Source: UBA6522 sp965205045 (GTDB lineage: Bacteria; Pseudomonadota; Gammaproteobacteria; Steroidobacterales; Rariloculaceae). Taken from it: 64,000 bases of DNA. A program made the position numbers and the translations under genes. The DNA lies in assembly GCA_965205045.1 (NCBI GenBank), contig OZ242031.1:5084001-5148000 (forward strand). Direction: 5' to 3'. The notes under the pieces were generated by a model, which was not told where the DNA came from, made no database searches, and worked only from the letters and a program-made list of their open reading frames with translations. How positions within the stretch are numbered: the first letter of the stretch is position 1; the number at the start of each line of letters is the position of its first letter. This document shows, piece by piece, positions 36,323 through 45,068 of this stretch.

Positions 36323-36387
36323 GAGATTGCCGGGAATTGGGAACCATGGGACTCGCGCTTCCTCCGGAGGAGAGATGAGCGCAGTGT

Positions 36388-37128
36388 TCAATCCGAAGCG
36401 AAACTCAAATCCGGCCGAAATCGAAAAAACGAGTCTTCCGCATAAGAGAGCACCGACGAGCCTCGCGAGAACATCTGCGTCCTCTCCGCCAGTGTCAACG
36501 TCTCCGCAAAATTGTTGACCTCCAGGGACGCCCAGTTGTCGACGGGGGCGAGGGAAATCCAGCTCTGAGGACTTCCGCCTGCGATCACTCTGCCAGTGAA
36601 GAACCAGGCGGGACGCCCCGCTTCCCTCATGGCGGGCACCAACTCATTGGATTGCCACTGGTAGTACTCCTGCGTCCGGGCCGGTATGTTGCGCCGGATT
36701 CGGTAGTGCACCAGGCCCGGCTCCGTTCCAGCCCCTGCTGGGATCGAAAGATCGGGGTACGCGCGGATGATGACCGACCTTTGAGCGCTGACGGCCGCCT
36801 GGACTCGACGAGTCCAGTCCGGGGACGGCATCGCGGCTGGCGGCTCATCGAGCGTGGCAATTGACGGCACGGGGTCTTCAATGAGATAGGTGTAGAGATC
36901 GCCCTGTACCGACTCGTAAACGTTGCGGAAGCCCTGCTGACCCGACTCACGCAGGGTCGCGGCACGCTCTTCGAGAAGGCTCTCGAATTCCGCCACTCGC
37001 TCGGGTTTCACAGTGGTCATCACGTGCCTCACATAGGCAGGCCCGTCCGTCTGGGCCATCAGCGGAGGCACGGAAAGTGTTCCCAACGTCGCTATGGCCG
37101 CAAACGCAGTCGAACGCAAACCTTTCAT
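36388..37128 (-). CDS. Secreted protein of unknown function
   Basis: A 246-residue exported protein with signal peptide (AFAAIATLGTLSVPPLMAQ). The mature part begins YVRHVMTTVKPERVAEFESL and later repeats a similar arrangement (VHYRIRRNIPARTQEYYQWQ, then AGRPAWFFTGRVIAGG). This is suggestive of two tandem ferredoxin-like (dimeric alpha-beta barrel) halves, a fold that accommodates small organic molecules. I am not certain of that fold and assign no activity. It is followed on the same strand, upstream, by the alpha/beta hydrolase homologue 29 bases away, so the two are probably one operon. Confidence 0.6.
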   Translation of the reverse strand: MKGLRSTAFAAIATLGTLSVPPLMAQTDGPAYVRHVMTTVKPERVAEFESLLEERAATLRESGQQGFRNVYESVQGDLYTYLIEDPVPSIATLDEPPAAMPSPDWTRRVQAAVSAQRSVIIRAYPDLSIPAGAGTEPGLVHYRIRRNIPARTQEYYQWQSNELVPAMREAGRPAWFFTGRVIAGGSPQSWISLAPVDNWASLEVNNFAETLTLAERTQMFSRGSSVLSYAEDSFFRFRPDLSFASD

Positions 37129-37157
37129 GCCAATGGTCCTCGATCTTCAGTCGGAAT

Positions 37158-38222
37158 TCACTCCTGCTGCGGAGGACGCTCTGCGGCGCGACGAGCGGGT
37201 TGCTCGACTACCGGCGCCTCGGCCTGGACGTGCTCATCGATCCAGGCCATGACGAATTCAGCGATTTCTTCGCTGTTCCGGTCCAGGAACATCATGTTTG
37301 TATTCCCGTGGATTCCCTTGTGTTCGGGAAGCAGCACGGTCTCGGCGTATCCACCGGCGGCATTGACGGCGTCGACCAATGCCTCGCATTGCACAAGCCG
37401 CTCGCTCGCAAAGGGCTGGCCACGATCGCGGTTGTCGCCCCAGAGCGTCATCAGCGCCCTTTCCGCATCTACATACAGCCGCGTGACGTCCGCTTCCTCG
37501 CCGATCGGGCATTCCATGGGCTCGATGGTTACGCCCCCCCGCACGTTTCGATGATCCTCCCAAAGTGTGCGGAAAAAGGTGTCGGACCGGATACCGTGAC
37601 CAATGAACACGGTCGGCCCGATCTCCTCCAGCAAGGGAATGGTGTGCTCCACGAACGCCAGATGAGGCATCTTGAACCAGTTGTTATCCAGCACGCCCAC
37701 ATGTTCGATCGGAAACTGGCTGTCGCTGAAGGGGACACCGGGTTCCGGCCCGATCCCCCACAGCACCCAGACCTCGTCGATTGTCCTTGGCAGCGTAAAG
37801 GGCCTGATCTCGCCACCGGGATTCAGGACGTACACCGGATAGCCCGCACGCGAAAACAGTTGCGCCCAGCCATCGCGGCCATCGGGCGTAGCGGTAAACA
37901 ACTCTGACGTCATGGCGGGGCCGGGAACCATCACGACCGAAAGGGGCTTTTGGTTGTGAAGCGGCAGAAAGTACTCCACCGGCACATGGGATTCGGGACC
38001 CCAGGACATCTGACCCAGGCCGGGCCAGCGCATGGGCGCGGCGTTTCCCCCGCTGACCAGCCAGGTACGCTCGATGACCTTGATGCCCGTCGCGACGAAT
38101 CCTTCCTCAAACGGGAAGTCCTCCAGCAGTATTCGTCCTTCCGGAACCTGCGCAGTACCCAAGAGCGGAGATATCGCGTAGAGCACTACCGCCAGTTGAC
38201 AGACCCTGACTAATTTCTTCAT
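37158..38222 (-). CDS. Secreted alpha/beta-hydrolase-fold protein lacking the nucleophilic Ser
   Basis: A 354-residue exported protein of the alpha/beta hydrolase fold. ATG 38222 has GGGGGTG upstream and begins a signal peptide (VCQLAVVLYAISPLLGTAQ). The fold is indicated by PLSVVMVPGPAMTSELF (oxyanion region), YPVYVLNPGG, the nucleophile-elbow region PTVFIGHGIRSD and the C-terminal EHKGIHGNTNM, which could supply the catalytic His. The elbow expected as GHSxxG or THSQSG reads GHG (residues 208-210), so the Ser nucleophile is replaced by Gly. The protein may be catalytically altered or a binding protein. Probably co-transcribed with the 36388 gene. Confidence 0.7.
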   Translation of the reverse strand: MKKLVRVCQLAVVLYAISPLLGTAQVPEGRILLEDFPFEEGFVATGIKVIERTWLVSGGNAAPMRWPGLGQMSWGPESHVPVEYFLPLHNQKPLSVVMVPGPAMTSELFTATPDGRDGWAQLFSRAGYPVYVLNPGGEIRPFTLPRTIDEVWVLWGIGPEPGVPFSDSQFPIEHVGVLDNNWFKMPHLAFVEHTIPLLEEIGPTVFIGHGIRSDTFFRTLWEDHRNVRGGVTIEPMECPIGEEADVTRLYVDAERALMTLWGDNRDRGQPFASERLVQCEALVDAVNAAGGYAETVLLPEHKGIHGNTNMMFLDRNSEEIAEFVMAWIDEHVQAEAPVVEQPARRAAERPPQQE

Positions 38223-38269
38223 CTTGTAACACCCCCAACCCAAGGCTCTGGCGCAGATTCGCCAAAGAA

Positions 38270-40582
38270 ATGCCCGGAGTTCAGTATTGGTTGCCTGAAA
38301 GCATCATAGCCATCAAATTGAGCGAATTGAACACAAAAAAATCATACTTCGGTATCAAATGCTTTAATGTAGTGGCCGACCGATTAGCCAAACAAGGACA
38401 GACCATTTTTCGTAATTTGATTCAGGTTGCCATCGGCGCCACCGTGCTTCTGGTTGCCGTTCCCGCCGTGCCGCAGGAACGACCGGAACAGATCGCGCCG
38501 CTCGGTGCGGACAAGATCGTGCGAATCGTGCGCACGTCTGCGCCGCCCAATATCGACGGACTGCTTGACGATCCCGTTTGGCAGGACGCCCCCTTCATCG
38601 AGGACATGCACCAGTTTCGGCCGGCGGATCACGTCGAGCCGACCCAGAAGACGACGGTGTACCTAGTCTACGACGACAACAACCTCTACGTGGCGGGCCG
38701 GATGTGGGACACCGAACCGGAGGAGATCCGGGCCCGCAGCCTGGCTCAGGGGCAGGATCTGCGTTGGGATGACGCGCTGAATGTCATTCTCGACCCATTC
38801 AACAATAGCCGAACCGGGTACCAGTTTCAGGTCAACGCAAACGGTGTCCGTTCTGAAGCAGTGTTCGAAACGGCGAGCCGGATCAACCGGGACTGGGAGG
38901 GCATCTGGCACGCGGCGTCCAGCATGGATTCCGAGGGTTGGACGACAGAAATGGCGATTCCGTTCAAGACCTTGAATTTCGATCCGCAGAATCCGGACTG
39001 GGGCTTCACCCTCGAGCGAAGCATCGCGCGTAACCAGGAGGACATCGCCTGGGTGTCCTACAACCGGGAGGTCAGTCCCGCCACCACGGGAACGATTTCC
39101 GGTCTGACAGGGTTGCAGCAGGGCCGCGGGCTCGATGTCGTGCCCGCGGTCGTGGCGTCGGGGTCCCGGGACTACGAGACGAACGTCAACGACTCGGGCT
39201 TTGAACCGTCCCTCGATGTCTTCTACAACTTTACGCCGTCGCTCACCGGTGTCCTGACGGTGAACACCGACTTTTCGGCCACCGAAGTCGACGACCGCCA
39301 GATCAATCTCACCCGATTCAACCTGTTCTTTCCCGAGAAACGGGACTTCTTCCTTCAGGACGTGGATATCTTCTCGTTCGGCGGCCTGCGCAGAAACGGC
39401 ATTCCGTTCTTCTCCCGGCGCATCGGCCTTAGCCGCAGAGGCCAGCCTGTGGATCTGGATCTGGGAACGAAGCTCACGGGCCGTGTCGGGCGCTGGAATA
39501 TGGGCTTTCTGGGAGTCGCCCTGGACGACTTTCAGGACACGGACAGTTCCAATGTCTTTGTTGGGAGGGTTGCGGCAAACGTGCTGCAGGAGTCCAGCGT
39601 CGGCCTGATCGTCACCGGCGGCGACCCGCGGTCCAACAACGACAACTCGCTGATGGGCGCGGACTTTCGGTATCGCAACACCCGCCTCCCCGGTGGGCGT
39701 ACGCTCGAAGGAGAGGCCTGGTTCCAGCAATCGGATACCGAAAACGTGGATGGCGATGAAACCGCCTGGGGTGTCCGCCTGGCCTCACCCAACAACACCG
39801 GGCTCCGGGGCGAGTTCGGATTCGAGAAGTTTCACGATGACTTCAATCCTGCCCTGGGATTCGTGAACCGCAGGGGAATCGAGCGCTCGGAGATGAGTGC
39901 CGGGTACACGTCACGGCCAACGCACCGATGGATCCGGGAACTCCAGCACGGTGTGAATTACGAGCGCTTCGAAAGGATCGCCGGAGGCGTCGAGAGCGAA
40001 AGCTGGTACATCGAACTGGTCGAACTGGAGACCAACTCCGGTGACCAGGGCGGGTTCGCGATGCAGCGGGAGCGCGAGGTTCTGCTGGAGGAATTCGAGA
40101 TTTTCGATGACGTCATCGTCCCACCGGGGGATTATGAATACGATCAGTATTCATTCGAAGTCTCCGGTGCGAATGACAGAATCTGCGCCCCGTCTTTCGA
40201 GTACGGCAAGGGCAGCTTTCTGGGTGGCGATCGCACCGAAATCGGCGCCGGCCTGCAATGCCGCCCGAACAGCCGTTTTGTCGGAGGCATCGAGTACGAG
40301 TACAACGATATAGAGCTTCCCGGCGGAGCATTCGCGGCGCAGCTAATCGCCATCAGGGCCGACGTCGCCTTCGACGTCCGCTGGTCCTGGCTGAACCTGA
40401 TCCAGTACGACAACGAGTCCGAATCCGTCGGCATCAACAGCCGGCTGCGCTGGACGCCCAGAGCCGGTCAGGACCTCTTCATCGTCCTGAACCACGGCTT
40501 CGAGTCCACCGGCGCATTCGCGGGACTGCGCTCCCTCGAGTCGCAACTGTCCGTCAAGTACACGCAAACGTTTAGGTTCTGA
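38270..40582 (+). CDS. DUF5916 protein with N-terminal CBM9-like domain
   Basis: A 770-residue outer-membrane-type protein. A carbohydrate-binding module-like domain lies near residues 90-240 (PNIDGLLDDPVWQDAPFI, VYDDNNLYVAGRMWDT, GWTTEMAIPFKTLNF), followed by the DUF5916 region, probably a beta-barrel (NTDFSATEVDDRQINLTRF, then FPEKRDFFLQDVDIF), ending in a C-terminal strand KYTQTFRF. The start is uncertain: the frame is open from ATG 38270, but AT-rich promoter-like DNA covers 38290-38370 and the signal peptide (VAIGATVLLVAVPAVPQ) lies near residues 52-70, so a later non-ATG start such as GTG 38372 may be real. The function of the family is unknown; ligand binding at the surface is plausible. 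Confidence 0.82.
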   Translation: MPGVQYWLPESIIAIKLSELNTKKSYFGIKCFNVVADRLAKQGQTIFRNLIQVAIGATVLLVAVPAVPQERPEQIAPLGADKIVRIVRTSAPPNIDGLLDDPVWQDAPFIEDMHQFRPADHVEPTQKTTVYLVYDDNNLYVAGRMWDTEPEEIRARSLAQGQDLRWDDALNVILDPFNNSRTGYQFQVNANGVRSEAVFETASRINRDWEGIWHAASSMDSEGWTTEMAIPFKTLNFDPQNPDWGFTLERSIARNQEDIAWVSYNREVSPATTGTISGLTGLQQGRGLDVVPAVVASGSRDYETNVNDSGFEPSLDVFYNFTPSLTGVLTVNTDFSATEVDDRQINLTRFNLFFPEKRDFFLQDVDIFSFGGLRRNGIPFFSRRIGLSRRGQPVDLDLGTKLTGRVGRWNMGFLGVALDDFQDTDSSNVFVGRVAANVLQESSVGLIVTGGDPRSNNDNSLMGADFRYRNTRLPGGRTLEGEAWFQQSDTENVDGDETAWGVRLASPNNTGLRGEFGFEKFHDDFNPALGFVNRRGIERSEMSAGYTSRPTHRWIRELQHGVNYERFERIAGGVESESWYIELVELETNSGDQGGFAMQREREVLLEEFEIFDDVIVPPGDYEYDQYSFEVSGANDRICAPSFEYGKGSFLGGDRTEIGAGLQCRPNSRFVGGIEYEYNDIELPGGAFAAQLIAIRADVAFDVRWSWLNLIQYDNESESVGINSRLRWTPRAGQDLFIVLNHGFESTGAFAGLRSLESQLSVKYTQTFRF

Positions 40583-40601
40583 CGCCCTGTGCGGACCGCG
40601 A

Positions 40602-42104
40602 TTATCTCCCGAAAACCAGCAGGCTGAGCGGATACAGCAGCACCGCCATGACGACGCAACTGATCACGGTCATGGCCAGACCATTGCGAAACGTCACGGC
40701 ACCGCCGCCCCATGGAGAGGCGTAGGCGATACCGACCGGCACGAACGACGGAGGAATGGTGTAGGCGAGATTCGCGCCGATGCAGACCGCCATGCCGATC
40801 AGGATCGGGTTCATGCCCATGGACAGCGCCAGCGGCGTGCCCGCGACGATGAAGATGATGCCCACGGCCACGTTGTTGGCGATGTTGGTAATCAGGCAGC
40901 AAAGCACGGCGATGCCGGCTACAACGGCAAAGGGACTCAAGCCTTCCAGAAGCGGTATGAAGTTCACCTCCATGAAGCCGGGGATGCCGGTGGTTCGCTC
41001 GCCCATGCAACCCGCGACCATGATGACGGACGCCAGGAAGACCACCGGTGTCCACTCAAGGTCCGCAAATGCCTCCTTCAGATTGAGCAGCGGACGCTCA
41101 TCCACGTAAAGGAGTGCAAGTGCGGAAATGGCCACGAACAGCGGCGCGGTGATGCCGATCTGCTGCATCAGCGCGTTAATGCCCGAATCGGGCGCCACCA
41201 GAAGCGTGAAGCCGGGAACGATCCAGGCCGCCAGCACGATCAGGCAGATGATGTTCGTCGCCCGCTCGCGGCTGTCCATGGGGCCGGGGCGCTTGGCTTC
41301 GATCGCCGCCAGGTCGAACTTTTCGAACTGCTGCGGATCGAGCTTCACGAAATAGCGGAACCAGGCGAACATCAGCAGGAAAATCACCAGGCCCACCGGC
41401 ACCCCGACCAGCATGTAGAGCAGCAGGTTGACCGGCACGCCGGAGATGTCCTGCATGATGCCGAGGAACAGGATCGGCAGGGGGTGCGAAATGGGCGTCA
41501 TGACGAAGGAGATGATCGCGCTGAAGGTGACGCCGACCACGACGATCCGGGGCCAGTGATCGCTCTTGTCGTAGCCCAGGTCCTCGAAGATTTCGTAGGC
41601 GATACCCAGCATGAAGATCTGCACCGGCGTCACGTCGACGAAGCAGCCGACGACCAGGGTCGCCAGGAGGAACATGAAGGTGAAGGCCCAGAGCCCGCGC
41701 TTGGCGAACTCCCGGGTCATGAACCAGAAGGCGATGCGCCGGATCGTCCCGACCTTGTGCAGGGCCACCGTCAGTATCAGGCATCCCAGCACGAAGAGCA
41801 CGATCCAGTTGCCGAAGGACTGCATGCCCGCCTCGTAGATGCCCCGGTTCTGGAAGGAGTCGGGGAATACATCCTGCGCCACCGTGCCGAACAGCACGAT
41901 GGCGATGAAGGTCGGCCAGAGCAGGTCGACCAGCGACCAGAGGAACACGAGGCCGATAAACAGCCCGATCACGGTCATCCCGGCCGGCGTGATGGGCTCG
42001 GGCGCCGGCAAGAGTGGGAAGAGCAGCATGATGGCGATGCCGATCGCCGAGAAGAAGTAGCTGCGCTGGATTTTGTTCGGCGATGCCGATGTTGCTGCGT
42101 TCAT
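40602..42104 (-). CDS. SLC13-type anion/dicarboxylate permease
   Basis: A 500-residue inner-membrane protein with about twelve hydrophobic segments, of the SLC13/DASS or closely related ion-transporter superfamily. Family-like features include the two hairpin regions around PISHPLPILFLGIMQ and LITNIANNVAVGII, and SFVPVGIAYASPWGG near the end. Substrate could be sulfate, a di- or tricarboxylate. The immediate upstream gene on the same strand is a sulfatase (69 bases away), making sulfate or a desulfated product attractive candidates, but this is inference. Confidence 0.82.
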   Translation of the reverse strand: MNAATSASPNKIQRSYFFSAIGIAIMLLFPLLPAPEPITPAGMTVIGLFIGLVFLWSLVDLLWPTFIAIVLFGTVAQDVFPDSFQNRGIYEAGMQSFGNWIVLFVLGCLILTVALHKVGTIRRIAFWFMTREFAKRGLWAFTFMFLLATLVVGCFVDVTPVQIFMLGIAYEIFEDLGYDKSDHWPRIVVVGVTFSAIISFVMTPISHPLPILFLGIMQDISGVPVNLLLYMLVGVPVGLVIFLLMFAWFRYFVKLDPQQFEKFDLAAIEAKRPGPMDSRERATNIICLIVLAAWIVPGFTLLVAPDSGINALMQQIGITAPLFVAISALALLYVDERPLLNLKEAFADLEWTPVVFLASVIMVAGCMGERTTGIPGFMEVNFIPLLEGLSPFAVVAGIAVLCCLITNIANNVAVGIIFIVAGTPLALSMGMNPILIGMAVCIGANLAYTIPPSFVPVGIAYASPWGGGAVTFRNGLAMTVISCVVMAVLLYPLSLLVFGR

Positions 42105-42173
42105 TGTTTGTCCGTGTTCTACCTGCTCCGTGGTGTATTGCCCGGCTTCCGCGTGCTTCGTCCGGATGGCCCG

Positions 42174-43934
42174 TCAGAATCCCGAAAGGGAACTGGGCAC
42201 CACGATGTCGTTCTCCTCGACGTAGGCATCCCAGTGCCCGAGCATCTCCGCGAAGACATCCGGATACTCCTCGGAAAGATCGTTCTGTTCCGCCGGGTCC
42301 TCCGCCAGGTTGTAGAGCCTCCAGCTATAGGGATCGGTCCGCGGATCGTGGCGGACGAACAGTTCGTCGGCCTGGCTCACGATCTTCCAGTCGCCCTGGC
42401 GCACGGCCTTGCGCCAGTTGATCTGCCACACCATCACGTAGTCGTCCGGGTGAACGGCATCCGCCTCGCCGCTGAGCGCCGGAATCATGGATGCCCCCTC
42501 CACAGGATAGACCTCGCGACCCTGAAATGACGTCCCCGGGTGCTCGACATCGGTGACATCCAGAATGGTCGGCACGATGTCCATGACCGTGGAAAAGCTC
42601 TCGTCGACCCCGCCCTCCGGGAAGTCCGGATAACGGAATACCGCGGGGACCCGGATTCCGCCCTCGTAGCCGAAACCCTTGTACCAGTTGAAGGGCGCGT
42701 TGCTGGCGCGGGCCCATTCCTGCCGCATCCACACGTAGGAATCCGCGTTGCCAATGTTCTCGTAGCTGTTGTCGCAGCATTCGCGGCTCCAGGCGCCGGC
42801 ATCGAGCAGAATTCCGCCCACATCGTGCCCTTCGGCGCCGTTGTCGGAGATCAGCATGACGAGGGTGTCATCGAAGACACCGGCGGACCGCAGGTAGTCG
42901 AGCAGCTTGCCGACGTACTGGTCGATATCGTCGACCATGGCCGCGTAGATCTGCATCATCCGCGCTTCGTAGCGCTGTTCTTCTTCGGTCAGTTCGTCCC
43001 AGGGCACCGTATCGGGCACATGCGGGGCGCCTTCGATATCGGCGGAAATGAGGCCGCGTTCCCGGAGCCCGGCCATCCGCGCGGCATGTACCGCATCGTA
43101 GCCCTGGTCGTAAACGCCGTTGTACTTGTCCACCGATTCCCGGGGCGCCTGTACGGGCCAGTGGGTCGCCGAGAACGCCAGGTAACCGAAGAACGGGCGC
43201 CCGTCACCCAGATTCGAGTCGATGTACTCGATCATCCGGTCGGCGTAGAAGGCGGTGGAGTAGAAGTCTTCGGGCAGGGCTTCGACCATCTGACCGTCTT
43301 CCCGGTAAGGCACATTGCCCGGACCGAAGGTCCCCAGCATGGTGAAGTGCCCTGCCCCTCCGGGCAACAGCGCGAAGGACTTCTCGAAGCCCCGCGCCGC
43401 AGGGCTCTGGTCTTCGGCGAATCCGAGGTCCCATTTGCCGGTCATGTAGGTGTGGTAACCGGCGTCGAGCAGAATCTCCGAGACCGTCGCCACGCGCTGG
43501 TTGAGATGGCCCTCGTAGCCCGGCAGGCCCTGAAGGTTGGGCACCTGCTCATGGGACATGACGCCCACGCCGGCGCGGTGATTGTTGACGCCGGTGAGAA
43601 GCATCGCGCGCGTCGGCGTACACAGCGGCGTGCCGTAGAAACTCGTCAGCAGTACGCCTTCGTCGGCCAGCGCGTCGATGTTGGGCGTGGCGATCTCGCT
43701 GCCGTAAGCGCCGAGATCCGTGTAGCCCACATCGTCCATCACGATCAACAGCACGTTGGGGGCCTGGCCGGCGGCCGATCCGGCTTCGCCGGAAGGCCCG
43801 GCAACCGCCCCCGAGTCCTGAGAAACCGGGGATTCGGCGGCATCGTCCGTAACCGCTGGTTCCTGTTCGCCCGTGCAACCGGCGAATGCAAGGAACAATA
43901 CTGAAACCGACGGCGCCATTCTTCTTGAAAACAT
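42174..43934 (-). CDS. Type I sulfatase lipoprotein
   Basis: A 586-residue formylglycine-dependent sulfatase. ATG 43934 is selected by a GGAGGAGG ribosome site and the following lipoprotein signal (SVLFLAFAGCTGEQ, lipid Cys at residue 20). The metal-binding NVLLIVMDDVGYTDLGAYG block lies at 60-78. The formylglycine motif CTPTR begins at C105, followed by AMLLTG. HMTGKWDLG-like YMTGKWDLGF and ISDNGAEG are also present. It should be anchored facing the periplasm and remove sulfate from an aryl or carbohydrate sulfate ester. A separate formylglycine-generating enzyme is not in this window. It is divergent from the bicupin gene; its leader with start codon is copied at 63431. Confidence 0.92.
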   Translation of the reverse strand: MFSRRMAPSVSVLFLAFAGCTGEQEPAVTDDAAESPVSQDSGAVAGPSGEAGSAAGQAPNVLLIVMDDVGYTDLGAYGSEIATPNIDALADEGVLLTSFYGTPLCTPTRAMLLTGVNNHRAGVGVMSHEQVPNLQGLPGYEGHLNQRVATVSEILLDAGYHTYMTGKWDLGFAEDQSPAARGFEKSFALLPGGAGHFTMLGTFGPGNVPYREDGQMVEALPEDFYSTAFYADRMIEYIDSNLGDGRPFFGYLAFSATHWPVQAPRESVDKYNGVYDQGYDAVHAARMAGLRERGLISADIEGAPHVPDTVPWDELTEEEQRYEARMMQIYAAMVDDIDQYVGKLLDYLRSAGVFDDTLVMLISDNGAEGHDVGGILLDAGAWSRECCDNSYENIGNADSYVWMRQEWARASNAPFNWYKGFGYEGGIRVPAVFRYPDFPEGGVDESFSTVMDIVPTILDVTDVEHPGTSFQGREVYPVEGASMIPALSGEADAVHPDDYVMVWQINWRKAVRQGDWKIVSQADELFVRHDPRTDPYSWRLYNLAEDPAEQNDLSEEYPDVFAEMLGHWDAYVEENDIVVPSSLSGF

Positions 43935-44509
43935 GTTCGCCTCCTCCCGTTGCGCAGGGTGCCCGATCAGAATCAGCGTACATTCCATCCTGACGATCGG
44001 GACTGATCCGAATCAAATATTGACGCGTTTATTCCCGTTCCGAAAATGCATTATCTGCGGCAGGCCATAAAATTCCATTATGGTACCCGGCACGGACAAC
44101 GGATCCATGCAGCTTTCGGCGGTCGGGAGCCCTTTCGCATTACCATTGTTTATGCGATTCGGTTACTTTCGCATTGGCCGTTTGCGCCGCAATTGTCTAT
44201 AACGGCCAATGGGTTTCGGCAGGGAGAATTTTCGTCATGTCCTACTACCTCAACTACCTCAACGACGTGATCGGTCCGAACGCCAGCCTGTCGCTGCCGC
44301 GGCTCGGCGGACACAGGATTCTCTATACGCACCAGGGCAGCGCCGACGTCAATGGGCAGGCAATCCCCACGGACGAGGCCGCGTACTTTGACGACGCGGT
44401 GACCATAACGGCCGGTCCGGAAGGCGCGCGAATATTCCGTTGGGAGCTTACGGACGTTCCTGCACCGGCACCGACCAATATCGAGACCATGATGAGAATG
44501 TCCCGGCAT
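43931..44509. repeat. Long direct repeat, copy 1 (partner 63431-64000)
   Basis: Starting with the sulfatase start codon and running through the divergent promoter region into the bicupin gene, this segment is repeated at 63431 to the window end. There are roughly two dozen substitutions by hand alignment and one 9-base difference (TACCTCAAC is present twice here, once in the other copy). Offset is 19,500 bases up to the cupin start and 19,491 after it. Confidence 0.92.
44174..44203 (+). promoter_or_regulatory. Candidate sigma-70-type promoter of the bicupin gene
   Basis: TTGGCC and TATAAC separated by 18 bases, with the ATG of the bicupin gene 33 bases after the second box. In the duplicate at 63674-63703 the second hexamer reads TGTAAC, a change at the most conserved -10 position. 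Sequence match only. Confidence 0.4.
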
Positions 44510-44881
44510 ATCTGGTCACTGGATATCCCGGTTGGAAGCGAATGGATCTTTCGCCTGGACCGGATCAACCACCCTTCCCCGGACGCGGCGGACTGTCACA
44601 CGCATCCGGGCCCCGGTATCCGCGCGCTGTTGTCCGGTCCTTTCATCATTGAACAGACATCGGAGAGCGGCGGCGGCACCTACCCGGGAGATCCCTGGTG
44701 GGAAACGGGGCCCGAAGCCGTGATTTCCACGCCGGCAACCTCGCAGGACGTGCACTTTCTGCGAGGCATGTTGTTGCCGCTGGAGTTCGAGGGACGTCCT
44801 GACACGGCGGTCTGGCTGCGTACCAAACCGGCCCAGAAGAGCGAGTGGAAACTCTACGTGGATGAGCGCGTCACGCTCTGA
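44237..44881 (+). CDS. Bicupin-like protein
   Basis: A 214-residue protein without a signal peptide. The first half has cupin-like features (GHRILYTHQGSADVNGQAIP, EAAYFDDAVTITAGPEGARI, FRWEL), the second half a His-containing sheet region (RINHPSPDAADCHTHPGPGI). The arrangement suggests a bicupin of the small-molecule dioxygenase or sensor kind, but a full metal-ligand set cannot be confirmed. AGGGAG precedes ATG 44237. The N-terminus has a 9-base tandem duplication encoding YLN twice. It is divergently transcribed from the sulfatase and shares its control region; a second copy starts at 63737. Confidence 0.65.
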   Translation: MSYYLNYLNDVIGPNASLSLPRLGGHRILYTHQGSADVNGQAIPTDEAAYFDDAVTITAGPEGARIFRWELTDVPAPAPTNIETMMRMSRHIWSLDIPVGSEWIFRLDRINHPSPDAADCHTHPGPGIRALLSGPFIIEQTSESGGGTYPGDPWWETGPEAVISTPATSQDVHFLRGMLLPLEFEGRPDTAVWLRTKPAQKSEWKLYVDERVTL

Positions 44882-45068
44882 TCTCGCGCAGACTACGTGC
44901 TGAGCTCGTACCGGCCTCGCATTGACCTCGCTCTGACCTGGCATTGGCCTGGCGAATCCCGATCGGTTGCTCGTCGATTCGACACCGACTGGACGATTCG
45001 ACACCGAAATGCCAACTCGCCCGACCGGGCGAGGTCTCGGCAAGACCCGCAGCAAGACCGGCCCGCCG

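Noticed and set aside
36355..36372. TCCTCCGGAGGA palindrome between convergent genes as a terminator
   Set aside because: Only a 6-base stem with no loop and no U-run; may be chance in GC-rich DNA.
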